64,000 bases of DNA, from assembly GCF_900218015.1 (NCBI RefSeq), contig NZ_UFQQ01000001.1:186001-250000 (forward strand). Reading direction: 5' to 3'. Shown here in pieces: positions 1 through 9,525 of the stretch. A program made the translations under genes and the position numbers. This DNA comes from Rhodopseudomonas pentothenatexigens (lineage in GTDB: Bacteria > Pseudomonadota > Alphaproteobacteria > Rhizobiales > Xanthobacteraceae). How positions within the stretch are numbered: position 1 is the first letter of the stretch; the number at the start of each line of letters is the position of its first letter. Below the pieces are notes generated by a model that made no database searches, had not been told where the DNA came from, and saw only the letters and a list, made by a program, of their open reading frames with translations.

Positions 1-465
1 GATCCGGAGATCAAGCGGACCCAGGACGGTCGCCCGATCGCCAACCTGCGGATTGCCACCTCGGAGACCTGGCGCGACCGCGCCACCGGCGAGCGCAAGG
101 AAAAGACCGAATGGCACCGCGTGGTGATCTTCAACGAAGGGTTGTGCAAGGTCGCCGAGCAGTACCTGAGAAAAGGCGCGAAGGTTTACATCGAAGGTCA
201 GTTGCAGACGCGCAAATGGACCGATCAGAGCGGCGCTGAGCGCTACAGCACCGAGGTTGTGCTGCAGAACTTCAACTCGAATCTGACCATGCTCGACGGC
301 CGCAGCGGTGGCGGCGGTGGGGGTGGTGGCGGCGGTTACGGCGACGACAATTCCGGCGGCGATTTCGGCTCCAGCGGCCCGTCGGGCGGCGGCGCGCGGC
401 GGCCGCTGCCGGCCAGCAGCGGCGGCGGTCGCGGCAGCGACATGGACGACGACATCCCGTTCTGA
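1..465 (+). CDS. ssb: Single-stranded DNA-binding protein, 5' end missing
   Basis: Frame 1 is open from the first base of the window and ends at a TGA at 463-465. The visible 154 residues contain the second half of an SSB OB-fold ([13 protein letters not shown], then an [10 protein letters not shown] strand). A glycine-rich disordered linker follows, and the protein ends in DMDDDIPF, the acidic tip that recruits SSB partner proteins such as exonuclease I, PriA and RecQ. SSB coats single-stranded DNA in replication, recombination and repair. The start codon and the first OB strands lie outside the window. The Gly-Gly run in the linker is longer than in E. coli SSB but is usual in alphaproteobacteria. 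Confidence 0.95.
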   Translation, partial: DPEIKRTQDGRPIANLRIATSETWRDRATGERKEKTEWHRVVIFNEGLCKVAEQYLRKGAKVYIEGQLQTRKWTDQSGAERYSTEVVLQNFNSNLTMLDGRSGGGGGGGGGGYGDDNSGGDFGSSGPSGGGARRPLPASSGGGRGSDMDDDIPF

Positions 466-548
466 GCCGACGGATCTGAGCCATTCCGGCCGCACCCGGC
501 CGGGATGGCCGGCAGCGCCGCTCTCGGTCCGGCAACGGGGCGGATGCT

Positions 549-911
549 TCAGCGCGCCAGCAGCGCCCAGCCGAGCTGGAGCTGGGTCAGGGCGAACAGC
601 GTGCCGAACAGGCGCTGGTTATGACGGGCGAGCCAGCGCGGCAGGTAGATGTCGAAATTGTCGGCGCGGTCGTCGGTGTAGCGTGCCGCCAGCGTGGTCA
701 GCGGGCAGCGCATCCGGTTCAGCAGCAGCACCACGACCTCGCCCCAGACGAACACGCTGAGCCAGAGCGCGGCGACGAGCTGCCCGAACCCGATCGTCAC
801 CGGGATCGCGATGATCGACGAGGCGAAGAACGCCCAGATCGCGGTGTGCAGCAGCCGCACCGCGACCAGCGCCTGGGCGGGCCGTGCAGTGCGGGCGGCC
901 AGCGGCGTCAT
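549..911 (-). CDS. Small membrane protein of unknown function
   Basis: This encodes 120 residues. The ATG at 911 overlaps the TGA of the upstream CorC-like gene by four bases, so the two are translationally coupled. Two hydrophobic segments are visible at about residues 18-40 and 42-63, and a more polar C-terminal half ends in another weakly hydrophobic stretch. I recognise no family signature. The coupling suggests a role with the neighbouring CNNM/CorC-type membrane protein, but that is inference. Confidence 0.7.
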   Translation of the reverse strand: MTPLAARTARPAQALVAVRLLHTAIWAFFASSIIAIPVTIGFGQLVAALWLSVFVWGEVVVLLLNRMRCPLTTLAARYTDDRADNFDIYLPRWLARHNQRLFGTLFALTQLQLGWALLAR

Positions 912-2203
912 GGCGAGGCTTCGTCGTCGGGCAGCCGGCTGGCCAGGATCTTGTCGATCCGGCGGTGATCGAGGTCGAGGATTTCGAACCGCCACCCTTC
1001 GAAGTCGAACTTGTCGCCAACGCTCGGCAGCGCGCCGAGATGCGACAGGACCAGGCCAGCGACAGTGTGATAGTCGCGCGGCGCCGGCACCGGAATGCCG
1101 AGCAGATCGCCGAACTCGTCGACCGGCATCCACCCCGCAATCAGGTACGAGCCGTCGTCGCGGCGAACCACCGCGGGTTCCGGCGGCCCCTGTTCGGAGC
1201 CGAACGCGCCGACGATCGATTCCAGAATATCCGCGGTGGTCACCACGCCCTCGAAGCCGCCGAACTCGTCGTACACCAGCCCCATGTGCACCGCAGAGCT
1301 GCGCAGCATCAGCAGCGCGTCACGAGCATCGGCCGAGGCCGGGATCACCGGTGCGTCCCGCACCAGCGCTCGGAAATCCGGCGTCTCGCCGCGCAGGTAG
1401 ATCTCCAGCACGTCCTTGGCCTGGATGATGCCGATCGGATCGTCGCGATTGCCGTCGGAGGCCGGCAGCCGTGAATGCCGGCTTTGCAGGAAGGCGTCGC
1501 GGATGTCCTCGGGCGGATCGGTGAGGTCGATCATGTCGACCTCCGGGCGCGGCGTCATCACCGCGCCCACCGGCCGGTCGCCGAGCCGCATCACGCCGGC
1601 GATCATCTGCCGCTCGCCGGGTTCGAGCACGCCGGCGGTTTCGGCCTCCAGCACCAGGCTATGGATCTCCTCCTCGGAGACCTTGTCCTCCGGTTCGCTG
1701 CTTTTGCCGAGCAGCGTCAGGATCGCTTTGCCGGACAGGTCGAGGACCACCACCACCGGCAGAGAAATCCTGGCGAGCAGCGCCATCGCGGGAGCCACCT
1801 TGGCGGCCACCGCCTCCGGATCGCGCAACGCCAATTGCTTAGGGACCAATTCACCGACGATCAGCGTCGCGTAGGTGATCAACGTCACCACCACGCCGAC
1901 GCCGAGGATGTCGGCAAACGGCACGCTGTTCGCAGCCAGCCAGTCGCTGAGACGCTGGCCGAGGGTGGTGCCCGAAAACGCACCGGACAGCACGCCCACC
2001 AGCGTGATGCCGATCTGCACGGTGGAGAGGAACCGGCCGGGGTCTTCGCTCAGCTTCAGCGCCTGACGGGCGCCCCGGACGCCGCGCTGCGCCAGGATCG
2101 ACAGCCGCGCCGGCCGCGACGACACGATCGCCAGTTCGGACATTGCCAGCAGACCGTTGGCGACGATCAGGACGACAACGATTGCCAATTCCACCGAGAG
2201 CAT
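908..2203 (-). CDS. HlyC/CorC-family (CNNM-type) membrane protein with CBS domains
   Basis: This encodes 431 residues. The N-terminal ~190 residues are a DUF21/CNNM transmembrane domain with several hydrophobic helices. A tandem CBS pair follows at about 205-335 (GAVMTPRPEVDMIDL, then GIIQAKDVLEIYL), and a CorC_HlyC C-terminal domain sits at about 345-425 (DDGSYLIAGWMPVDEF). The family is linked to Mg/Co transport or efflux, and the old 'hemolysin' label has little support. The ATG start at 2203 precedes the first transmembrane helix directly, as is usual. The downstream small membrane gene overlaps its stop codon. Confidence 0.9.
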   Translation of the reverse strand: MLSVELAIVVVLIVANGLLAMSELAIVSSRPARLSILAQRGVRGARQALKLSEDPGRFLSTVQIGITLVGVLSGAFSGTTLGQRLSDWLAANSVPFADILGVGVVVTLITYATLIVGELVPKQLALRDPEAVAAKVAPAMALLARISLPVVVVLDLSGKAILTLLGKSSEPEDKVSEEEIHSLVLEAETAGVLEPGERQMIAGVMRLGDRPVGAVMTPRPEVDMIDLTDPPEDIRDAFLQSRHSRLPASDGNRDDPIGIIQAKDVLEIYLRGETPDFRALVRDAPVIPASADARDALLMLRSSAVHMGLVYDEFGGFEGVVTTADILESIVGAFGSEQGPPEPAVVRRDDGSYLIAGWMPVDEFGDLLGIPVPAPRDYHTVAGLVLSHLGALPSVGDKFDFEGWRFEILDLDHRRIDKILASRLPDDEASP

Positions 2204-2281
2204 GATGCTCCTGCGACCCCCTGCATCTGTTGAAGTGCAGTATAGATAGGAAGCCGGGCGCGGAGTCGGAACCGAGCGGCG

Positions 2282-3106
2282 CTATTTCGTCGCTTCCGTC
2301 CGCTTGGCTTCGTTCCACAGCGCGTCCATCTCGGCGAGCGTGGCGTCCTCCGGCGTACGGCCCTGGGCGGCCAGCGCCCGCTCGATATAGCTGAAACGGC
2401 GCTCGAATTTGGTGTTGGCGCCGCGCAGCGCGATCTCGGGGTCGGTATTGGCGTGGCGGGCGAGGTTGACCAGCGCGAACAGTAGGTCGCCGGTCTCCTC
2501 GGTGATGTGCGCCTGATCGCCGCGGTCGAGCGCGGCCTCGATCTCGTCGGTCTCCTCGCGAATCTTGGCCAGCACGGCGCGCGGGTCGTTCCAGTCGAAC
2601 CCGACCTTGGCGGCCTTGCGTTGCAGATCCATCGCTCGGGACAGCGCCGGCTGACCGGACTTCACACCGGCCAGCACCGAGCTCGACGGCGGTTCGGTGA
2701 GGCCGCGGCGGGCGGCGCGCTCGGCCTTCTCCTCGGCCTTGATCCGGTCCCAGACACCCTCGACGTGCGATGGCGTCAGATTGCCATTGGCGTCGGCAAA
2801 CACATGGGGATGGCGGCGGATCATCTTGCGGGTGATCCCCTCGACCACGTCGCCGAACGCGAACGCGCCGCGCTCCTCGGCGATCCGGGCGTGAAACACC
2901 ACCTGCAGCAACAGGTCGCCGAGCTCCTCGCGCAGGTCGTCGAGATCGTGCCGGGCGATCGCCTCGGCGACCTCGAATGCTTCCTCAATGGTGTAAGGCG
3001 CGATCGTCGCGAAATCCTGTTCGAGGTCCCACGGGCAGCCGGTCACCGGGGTGCGGAGCGCGGCCATGATCTCGATCAGCCGGGCGATATCGCGGGAGGG
3101 GGTCAT
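2282..3106 (-). CDS. mazG: Nucleoside triphosphate pyrophosphohydrolase MazG
   Basis: This encodes 274 residues, the usual length for the two-domain enzyme. The first MazG domain carries the metal-binding signature around [10 protein letters not shown] and [10 protein letters not shown] (EExxE), then [12 protein letters not shown]. The second repeats it near [12 protein letters not shown] and [13 protein letters not shown]. The enzyme hydrolyses NTPs and dNTPs to the monophosphate plus pyrophosphate, in housecleaning and the stringent response. It is transcribed away from queC, and the two starts are about 115 bases apart. Confidence 0.95.
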   Translation of the reverse strand: MTPSRDIARLIEIMAALRTPVTGCPWDLEQDFATIAPYTIEEAFEVAEAIARHDLDDLREELGDLLLQVVFHARIAEERGAFAFGDVVEGITRKMIRRHPHVFADANGNLTPSHVEGVWDRIKAEEKAERAARRGLTEPPSSSVLAGVKSGQPALSRAMDLQRKAAKVGFDWNDPRAVLAKIREETDEIEAALDRGDQAHITEETGDLLFALVNLARHANTDPEIALRGANTKFERRFSYIERALAAQGRTPEDATLAEMDALWNEAKRTEATK

Positions 3107-3221
3107 AGCGGGATCCAGCGCAGGAGGAAGTCCCGTTTCCTATGCCGCAACCGGCGCCGCCATCCCAGCGAAAACCGCGCCGGATTGGCCTGCACGGCGC
3201 GTGGTGCTACAGCCATGCCCT

Positions 3222-3935
3222 ATGACCGAGCATGCTTCCGACAAAACCGCGCTGGTGCTGTTCTCCGGCGGGCAGGACTCCGCGACCTGTCTGGCCTGGG
3301 CGCTCTCGCGCTTCTCCCGCGTCGAGACCATCGGGTTCGACTACGGCCAGCGGCATCTGATCGAGCTGGAATGCCGGGCGCGGCTGCTCGACGGCATCGG
3401 TGCGATCAACGCGGATTGGGCGGCGAAGCTGGGCGACGGCCACACGCTGACGATTCCGACGCTGGCGGAAATCTCCGACACTGCGCTGACCCGCGACGTC
3501 GCGATCGCGATGGGCGCCGACGGCCTGCCGAACACCTTCGTGCCCGGACGCAATCTGATTTTCCTCACCTTCGCGGCGGCGCTGGCGTATCGGCGCGGCA
3601 TCGCCGACATCGTCGGTGGGATGTGCGAGACCGATTACTCCGGCTATCCGGACTGTCGCAACGACACCATCCAGGCGCTGCAGACCGCGCTGACGCTCGG
3701 CATGGCGCGCGACATCACGCTACACACGCCGCTGATGTGGCGCGACAAGGCCGCGACCTGGAAACTGGCGAAGGATCTCGGCGGCGACGCGTTGGTCGAT
3801 CTGATCCGCGAGGACTCGCACACCTGTTATCTCGGCGAGCGCGGAGCGCGGCACGATTGGGGCTATGGCTGCGGCGAGTGTCCGGCGTGCCGGCTGCGCG
3901 CCAGGGGCTGGAGCGAATACGCCGCAGGCGTCTGA
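3222..3935 (+). CDS. queC: 7-cyano-7-deazaguanine (preQ0) synthase QueC
   Basis: This encodes 237 residues. The N-terminus has the adenine-nucleotide-alpha-hydrolase P-loop [11 protein letters not shown]. The zinc-binding cysteines are C202, C217, C220 and C223 (CGECPAC near the end). QueC converts 7-carboxy-7-deazaguanine to preQ0 with ATP and ammonia, for queuosine in tRNA. The ATG at 3222 is chosen because the frame upstream lacks family character and runs into the mazG promoter area. No other queuosine gene is adjacent. Confidence 0.95.
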   Translation: MTEHASDKTALVLFSGGQDSATCLAWALSRFSRVETIGFDYGQRHLIELECRARLLDGIGAINADWAAKLGDGHTLTIPTLAEISDTALTRDVAIAMGADGLPNTFVPGRNLIFLTFAAALAYRRGIADIVGGMCETDYSGYPDCRNDTIQALQTALTLGMARDITLHTPLMWRDKAATWKLAKDLGGDALVDLIREDSHTCYLGERGARHDWGYGCGECPACRLRARGWSEYAAGV

Positions 3936-4021
3936 CCGACCGCACCCCTTGGTATGATCGAGTCGCCGGATTGCGCGTGGTAAGGCTGGCCTCCAGTCCG
4001 GCTGCAACGGAGCGTTTCGCC

Positions 4022-5305
4022 ATGCCGTCATCCTTCGCGCCGCTCAGCCGCCGCACTGTGCTGCAAGGGATCGGCGCAGCATTGGCGATGGCGCCGTTGA
4101 AGTTGGGCGCAGTGCCTGCAGTGCCCGGGCCGGATGCCGACAAGCTGGCGCGGCTCACCGCCTTCTTCGATCGCGAGGTGACGTCCGGCAAGCTGCCGGG
4201 CGCAGTGGCGCTGATCCAGCAGCATGGCAAGCCGGTTTATCTGCGTTGCTTCGGCTGGCGTACGGCAGCGCGGCGGCACCCGATGACGCCGGACACCATC
4301 TTCGCGCTGCATTCGATGACCAAGCCGATTACCAGCGTCGCGGCGATGATGCTGATCGACGACGGACGTCTGGCGCTGCACGACCCGCTGGCGAAGTACA
4401 TTCCGGCGTTCGCGCGCGTGAAGGTCGGTATCGAAACGGTGGAAGGCCGCAAACCGGCACTGGCGCTGGTCGCGCCCGACCGGCCGGTGACGATCGAGGA
4501 CCTGCTGCGTCACACGTCCGGAATTACTTACGAGTACATCGGCGGCGAGCTGATCAAGGCGGCGTATCGGCAGGCCGATCTGTTCGCCGGCCGGTTCGAC
4601 AATGCCGAGTTTGCCGAGCGGATCGCCGGCTTGCCGCTGGCGCGACAGCCCGGCACGCTGTGGCGCTACGGCCATTCCACCGACGTGCTCGGCCGCGTCA
4701 TCGAGGTCGTGGCGGGCGAGCCGCTCTTCAGCTTCCTCGAGCAACGCCTGTTCGCTCCGCTCGGCATGACCAGCACGAGCTTCGTGCTGCGGGCCGAGGC
4801 GGAGCGGGCGCGGATGGCGGCCGTGTACCCGAACGATACCGTGCTGGCCGATGCCGAGCGACGGCGTCGCGCCCATCCGGAATGGCAGTCCGGTGGCGGC
4901 GGCCTGCTCTCGACCGCTACCGACTACGCGCGGTTCGCGCAGATTCTGCTCGAAGGCGGCCAGCTCGACGGCCGGCGCTATCTCAGCCCGGCCGCGTTCA
5001 AGGCGATGACCACCGACCAGATCGGCCCGGGCTCCGGCGTCGAGCGCGATTACTTCTATTTCCCGGGCGATGGCTTCGGCTATGGCTACGGGCTGGCGGT
5101 GCGGGTCGAGCCGGGCGAGGCGAGGCCGCCGGCGCCGGGATCGATCGGCGAATTGAAATGGGACAGCGGCAGCGGCACCTATTTCGGCGTCGATCCAAAG
5201 CTGGATATGATCTACATCCTGATGCAGCAGACCGAGACTGAACGCGGCCGCGTGGTGCCGATGTTCAAGAAGCTGGTCTACGACGCCTTTGCGGTGAGCG
5301 ACTGA
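4022..5305 (+). CDS. Tat-exported serine hydrolase, class C beta-lactamase/EstB family
   Basis: This encodes 427 residues. The N-terminus has a twin-arginine pattern (SRRTVLQG, R10-R11) and a hydrophobic stretch ending near a small-residue cleavage region, so export is likely. The catalytic SxxK is S98-M-T-K101, and the second motif is Y216-G-H-S, as in EstB-type esterases and D-aminopeptidases. Members include esterases, transesterases, peptidases and AmpC. Nothing nearby points to a substrate, and there is no ampR-like neighbour, so resistance should not be assumed. Its last 28 bases overlap the convergent acyltransferase gene. Confidence 0.88.
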   Translation: MPSSFAPLSRRTVLQGIGAALAMAPLKLGAVPAVPGPDADKLARLTAFFDREVTSGKLPGAVALIQQHGKPVYLRCFGWRTAARRHPMTPDTIFALHSMTKPITSVAAMMLIDDGRLALHDPLAKYIPAFARVKVGIETVEGRKPALALVAPDRPVTIEDLLRHTSGITYEYIGGELIKAAYRQADLFAGRFDNAEFAERIAGLPLARQPGTLWRYGHSTDVLGRVIEVVAGEPLFSFLEQRLFAPLGMTSTSFVLRAEAERARMAAVYPNDTVLADAERRRRAHPEWQSGGGGLLSTATDYARFAQILLEGGQLDGRRYLSPAAFKAMTTDQIGPGSGVERDYFYFPGDGFGYGYGLAVRVEPGEARPPAPGSIGELKWDSGSGTYFGVDPKLDMIYILMQQTETERGRVVPMFKKLVYDAFAVSD

Positions 5306-6411
5306 ACCAGCGAGCGGCCGCCCGAATAGGTCGACCACGCCGACAGCGCCATCCGCCCTTTCAGCGTCAGCGCCTTCTCCAGCACCAGCAGGGGCTGCGC
5401 TTCGCAACCGAGCTGTTTCTTGTAGTCGTAGCCGCCGGCGCCGAGATCGAACTGCTCGATGCCGTTATCGATCAGCCAGCGGATGATCTCGCTCGCCAGC
5501 ACGATGCCGGGCGAACCGCGGCTCCATTCCGCGCCGGCATGTGCGAGCCGTACCGTGGTGCAGCTCTGCCGGTGCAACAGGCTATAGGCAACCGCGACGA
5601 CTGAGTTGCCGGACTCCATCACCGACAGCATCGCCTGGCCGCGCGAAAATACCTCGCGGTAGAAATGCGCATAAGGCGGCCGGTCGAGCACGTAGCGCTT
5701 GCCGAGCGCGGTGATCCGAGCCCGCTGAAACTGATCGAGTTTGCCGAGCAGGCGCGCGGCATCGTCGACCGGCGCAGTGACCATCCGCACCCGCACCCCA
5801 CCGAGCGCATCGAGCGCGCGGTGATGTTGGCGCAGCGCCTTGCGGAACTTGCGCGGACGGGTCTCGAGATAGTCGTCCCACGAGCGCGGCAGCGTCGTGA
5901 CGTTGCGCACCGAGGCGGAGGGCGAGGACGCCAGCAGCGCCAGCGGATTGACCTTGCCGCCCGCGGTCAGCGGCAGGTTGCAGAGCCTCATCACGTCGAC
6001 GTCGGGAAGTGCCGCTAGCACGGCCTCGAACGCGGCAGCCGCAGCAGCAGACGTCGATGGCGCGGCGGGCCCGAGCAACGGCACGTTGTAGTCGGATACC
6101 GACAGGTCGGCGAATTCGACCAGCGCTACGCCGCACACCCGGCGGACCACCAGTGGCAGCAGCATCGCGATCTCGCCGCAGAGGCCGTCGCGCACGGTGA
6201 TCAGCAGCGGCTCGGCAGCTGCGGACGGACCGAGCAGCTTGAGCCAGGCGCTCAGCCAGTCGGCGGATTGGAACGGGGTGATCGCAGCCGCGGGGCCGAG
6301 CGCGGCGGCGCGCTGCAGAAACAGGTCGGAGTCGCGGGTGGCCTCGGCGGTGTAGCGGCCGGCCGCGTTTGCCGTCCACCGCATCGGTCGATCAAAATCG
6401 ATCTGCGCCAT
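5278..6411 (-). CDS. CelD/BcsL-like (FemAB/GNAT-fold) acyltransferase
   Basis: This encodes 377 residues. The C-terminal half has the GNAT_6/CelD pattern: RKFRKALRQHHRAL, then ARITALGKRYVLD, then the conserved FDLGAGGYDYKKQLG near the end. Proteins of this family occur in polysaccharide and cellulose loci and are thought to acylate glycans or peptidoglycan precursors. The ATG at 6411 is chosen; the longer frame upstream crosses the nitrile hydratase activator gene antisense. A paralogue lies at 48844-50037 in the exopolysaccharide cluster. Confidence 0.8.
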   Translation of the reverse strand: MAQIDFDRPMRWTANAAGRYTAEATRDSDLFLQRAAALGPAAAITPFQSADWLSAWLKLLGPSAAAEPLLITVRDGLCGEIAMLLPLVVRRVCGVALVEFADLSVSDYNVPLLGPAAPSTSAAAAAAFEAVLAALPDVDVMRLCNLPLTAGGKVNPLALLASSPSASVRNVTTLPRSWDDYLETRPRKFRKALRQHHRALDALGGVRVRMVTAPVDDAARLLGKLDQFQRARITALGKRYVLDRPPYAHFYREVFSRGQAMLSVMESGNSVVAVAYSLLHRQSCTTVRLAHAGAEWSRGSPGIVLASEIIRWLIDNGIEQFDLGAGGYDYKKQLGCEAQPLLVLEKALTLKGRMALSAWSTYSGGRSLVQSLTAKAS

Positions 6412-6533
6412 TACCCACTCGCTGCCGCCGCAGCCTCGCCATCCGCGGGCTGTCGACAGGAGGCACAATAGCGCCGATCGGGCCGGTTCTCGTTGACCTC
6501 GGCAGCGTACAGGCCAAACTTGTCGCATCAGCG

Positions 6534-6956
6534 TTAACGCCGCGATGACTCCGTCTCGGAACCGGCCTTCGCATCCGCAAAATCGCCCGGCTCCAATTCG
6601 ATGGGCCGGCCGTGCGGGGTGCGATCGGCGGCATGGTCCCAGGCGTCGCGGTAGCGATGCTGGGTGTCGAGGCTGGCGACGCCCTTGGCGGCGATCATCT
6701 GTTCCAGCGTCGCCAGCCAGTGGCGATAGTAGGTGTCGCCGCAGTCCGGATCTCCGGCGGCCTGGGCACGGCGGATCTGGGCCGCGAGCGCCGTGGCCCA
6801 TTCCGGCCAGGTGAACAGCCCGCAGCCATGCAGCGTAACCGCCATCGCGAAGGCGTGGGCTTCCCACGGCTCGCGGAACACCGGGCCGTCCTCGTCGCGG
6901 GGCAGGCCCGGCACGCTGCGCGCGGCGATCGTCGCGGCTTCGGATTGGCTGCTCAC
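6534..6956 (-). CDS. Nitrile hydratase accessory/activator protein
   Basis: This encodes 140 residues from a GTG at 6956 that overlaps the stop of the beta subunit by four bases (GTGA). The core FREPWEAHAFAMAVTLHGCG with WPEWATALAAQI and YYRHWLATLEQMI is the pattern of nitrile hydratase activators, which resemble the N-terminal half of the beta subunit. For cobalt enzymes the activator delivers metal by exchange of alpha subunits. The gene order alpha-beta-activator matches characterised cobalt-type operons. Confidence 0.9.
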   Translation of the reverse strand: MSSQSEAATIAARSVPGLPRDEDGPVFREPWEAHAFAMAVTLHGCGLFTWPEWATALAAQIRRAQAAGDPDCGDTYYRHWLATLEQMIAAKGVASLDTQHRYRDAWDHAADRTPHGRPIELEPGDFADAKAGSETESSRR

Positions 6957-7612
6957 GCCGCTGGCTCCAGATAGGAATCCCAGGCATCGACAGAAACCCG
7001 GGAGGCCGGATCGGCGCCGTCCCCCCACAATTCGCGCGCCTCGAACGTCACGGTGTAAAGCCATTGCGGCTGCTCGCCGGCACCGTGTGCATGACTGTCG
7101 GGAAACACGTGCGCGCCGTGCACCAGTTCGATCGTGCCAATCCGGCCGCGGACGTAGCGCGGCAGGCGGATGTGGGTTCGCGGATGCAGTTCCTTGGCGC
7201 GGACGCGGTCACCGATCCCGAACCGGCCAGGGACCGCCGCATCACGTTCGGTCGGTGCGCCGCGCGCCAGCATCGGTGCAACGTCAGGCGCGGTAAGCAC
7301 CGGCACATCCTTCGCCGGATGCAGCGGACGGCCCGCCGCGATTTCATCGGCGGTGACAAGGCCACGTTCGGCCATCAGGACTTCAAGGCCTGCGAGCCAC
7401 AGTTGATAGTAGCTCTTCGACAGATAATCGACCGGTGTGCGGTTCTCGCGGGCGAACCGTGACATGTCGATGTTCCAGCCGCCGGGCCGCGCCATCGCCA
7501 GCGTCAGCGCGAAGGCACGACGCTCCCAGGCGGCATGAAAAAGCGGCTCATTCGGTTCAGGCACCACGGGCCCGAAGCCGTCCATGCCGCCCATGTCGTG
7601 CGCGCCATTCAT
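6953..7612 (-). CDS. nthB: Nitrile hydratase beta subunit
   Basis: This encodes 219 residues. It begins [16 protein letters not shown], the characteristic NthB start, followed by [19 protein letters not shown]. The C-terminal SH3-like barrel contains [20 protein letters not shown] and the [14 protein letters not shown] strand pair. With the alpha subunit it hydrates nitriles to amides in the cytoplasm. The ATG at 7612 overlaps the alpha stop codon by four bases (ATGA). The residues that contact the alpha-subunit metal centre are not assigned here. Confidence 0.95.
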   Translation of the reverse strand: MNGAHDMGGMDGFGPVVPEPNEPLFHAAWERRAFALTLAMARPGGWNIDMSRFARENRTPVDYLSKSYYQLWLAGLEVLMAERGLVTADEIAAGRPLHPAKDVPVLTAPDVAPMLARGAPTERDAAVPGRFGIGDRVRAKELHPRTHIRLPRYVRGRIGTIELVHGAHVFPDSHAHGAGEQPQWLYTVTFEARELWGDGADPASRVSVDAWDSYLEPAA

Positions 7613-8241
7613 GCCGTGATCTCCGCAGGCGAGCGGGCGAGGCCGGTGCCGATCATGCTGTCGCGGGTGACGAGGTCGGCGAGTTGATCTTCGCTGAGGC
7701 CGTCGCTGCCATCGGGCCGCATCGGGATCACCAGATAGCGGATCTCGGCGGTAGAATCCCACACCCGGATCGCGGTGTCCTGCGGCAGCGTCACGCCGAA
7801 TTCGGCCAGCACCGTGCGCGGCTCCTTGACCACGCGCGAGCGGTACGGCGCCGATTTGTACCACACCGGCGGCAGGCCGAGCACCGGCCACGGGTAGCAG
7901 GAGCACAGCGTGCAGACGACCATGTTGTGCGTGGTCGGGGTATTCTCGACCGCGACGATGTGCTCGCCCTGGCGGCCGGTGTAGCCGAGTTCGGCGATCG
8001 CCGCCGTGGCGTCGTGCAGCAGCCGCTTCCGATACGCCGGATCGCTCCACGCTTTGGCGACCACGCGAGCGCCGTTGCGCGGGCCGACCTTGGTTTCGTA
8101 GGTCTCGATCAGCGCATCCAGCGCGGCGGGATCGACATAGCCCTTTTCAGTGAGGATGGTTTCGAGCGCGCGGACCCGCAGCTCGGTCTCCGACAATTCG
8201 GAATGGTCGTGATCATGGTGATGATGATGCTCGCTGCTCAT
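7609..8241 (-). CDS. nthA: Nitrile hydratase alpha subunit, cobalt type, His/Asp-rich N-terminus
   Basis: This encodes 210 residues. The metal claw is C110-T-L-C113-S-C115 in [12 protein letters not shown]. Threonine after the first cysteine marks cobalt enzymes, whereas iron enzymes have serine. The rest of the fold ([40 protein letters not shown]) is full length. Residues 5-13 are HHHHHDHDH, which could bind metal. The gene heads a tightly overlapping alpha-beta-activator operon. No amidase, nitrilase or aldoxime dehydratase gene lies within several kilobases, so the amide product must be handled elsewhere. Confidence 0.95.
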   Translation of the reverse strand: MSSEHHHHHDHDHSELSETELRVRALETILTEKGYVDPAALDALIETYETKVGPRNGARVVAKAWSDPAYRKRLLHDATAAIAELGYTGRQGEHIVAVENTPTTHNMVVCTLCSCYPWPVLGLPPVWYKSAPYRSRVVKEPRTVLAEFGVTLPQDTAIRVWDSTAEIRYLVIPMRPDGSDGLSEDQLADLVTRDSMIGTGLARSPAEITA

Positions 8242-8333
8242 GCGTCGCAGGATAGATTGGATTTTGCCGCGCTGTCGAGCCGCGAGGCTGCTAGGCTTGT
8301 CGCAACCAAAAGCAACGACCGGGGAGGAACAGG

Positions 8334-9140
8334 ATGAGCGGGTGCGTGACCATCGAACGGGGGCGGGGGCCGGAAGGACGGGTGGCGATTGTCAGGTTCG
8401 ACCGCGGCGACGGCCTCAACGCGCTGTCGCCGGATGCGATGCGGCAACTGACCGACGTTGCGCGCAGTTTCGAGGATGACGCGGACACTTCGGTGGTGGT
8501 GCTGAGCGGCAGCGCAACCGCGTTCAGCGCCGGCTTCGACCTGAAGGACCCGGAGGGCCGCAGCCGGGCCGAAATGGATCTCGGCGCGCTGCGCCGGCAT
8601 CTCAAGATCGGGCCGCGGCTGACGCGGGCCTGGCACGAGGTGGAGCAGGTCACGATCGCGGCGATCGAAGGGTTCTGCGTCGGCGGCGGCGTGGCGCTGG
8701 CTGTTGCGCTGGATTTCCGGGTGATGGCGAGCGACAGCCATCTGCGGGTGCCGGAAATCGGCCTCGGGATGAATATGAGCTGGCAGAGCGTCCCGCGGAT
8801 GCTGCATCTGATCGGTCCGGCGCGCACCAAGCAGGCGGTGATCCTGGCCGACGACCGCATCAGCGCCACCGAGGCGCACGACTGGGGGCTGGTCGAGGAG
8901 ATCGCCGAGCCGGGTCAGGCGCTGGCCCGTGCCATGCGGCTCGCCGAGAAGATCGCGGCGCAACCGCCGATGTCGGTGGCGATGACCAAGCTGACGGTCA
9001 ACCGGCTGACCCATGCGCTCGACGACCTCGCCAGCCACATGGACCTCGACCAGTTCGCGCTCGCCGGCTTCAGCGACGATCACCGCGAAGGCGTCGACGC
9101 CTTCCTGCAACGCCGCAAACCGCGGTTCCACGGCCGGTGA
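8334..9140 (+). CDS. Enoyl-CoA hydratase/isomerase (crotonase) family protein
   Basis: This encodes 268 residues with a good ribosome site (GGGAGGA) before the ATG. Oxyanion-hole segments are visible at [10 protein letters not shown] and [20 protein letters not shown]. In the second segment alanine stands where classical hydratases have the catalytic Glu (GGGxELA), so this may not be a true hydratase and the reaction is unassigned. It is divergent from the nitrile hydratase operon, with about 90 bases between starts. Confidence 0.85.
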   Translation: MSGCVTIERGRGPEGRVAIVRFDRGDGLNALSPDAMRQLTDVARSFEDDADTSVVVLSGSATAFSAGFDLKDPEGRSRAEMDLGALRRHLKIGPRLTRAWHEVEQVTIAAIEGFCVGGGVALAVALDFRVMASDSHLRVPEIGLGMNMSWQSVPRMLHLIGPARTKQAVILADDRISATEAHDWGLVEEIAEPGQALARAMRLAEKIAAQPPMSVAMTKLTVNRLTHALDDLASHMDLDQFALAGFSDDHREGVDAFLQRRKPRFHGR

Positions 9141-9195
9141 GGCGACGCCGGGCCGCGGATGCGCTACATTTGCCAAAACACCGAGGAGGCTTTCG

Positions 9196-9519
9196 ATGAT
9201 TACCACCGTCGTGCAGTTTCACATGGCGACGCCGATTAGCCTGGAAGAGGCGAAGAAGCGGTTCGAGAGCAGCGCGCCGAAATATCAGAAGCTGCCGGGC
9301 CTGATCCGCAAGTACTACATCCGCTCCGAAGACGGTACCACCGCCGGCGGCATCTACCTCTGGGAGAGCCGCGAAGCGGCCGAGGCCGTCTATGCCGGCG
9401 AATGGCGCGCCCGCGTCGCAGCATTGTATGGCGCAGAGCCGGTGATGAGCTGGTTCGACAGCCCGGTGATCGTCGACAACGCCGACGGCGGTACGATTAC
9501 CACCAGCGCGGCAGCCTGA
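9196..9519 (+). CDS. YdhR-like putative monooxygenase
   Basis: This encodes 107 residues beginning MITTVVQFHM, after an AGGAGG ribosome site. The segments LPGLIRKYYI, GGIYLWESREAAEAVY and the final FDSPVIVDN match the YdhR/dimeric alpha-beta-barrel family. Members are annotated as putative monooxygenases, mostly without a known substrate. It lies 55 bases after the crotonase-like gene on the same strand, so cotranscription is likely. Confidence 0.8.
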   Translation: MITTVVQFHMATPISLEEAKKRFESSAPKYQKLPGLIRKYYIRSEDGTTAGGIYLWESREAAEAVYAGEWRARVAALYGAEPVMSWFDSPVIVDNADGGTITTSAAA

Positions 9520-9525
9520 TCGCGA

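Noticed and set aside
4022-5305. Antibiotic-resistance beta-lactamase
   Set aside because: The second motif is YxS and the family includes many esterases and peptidases; there is no regulator or other sign of a resistance role.
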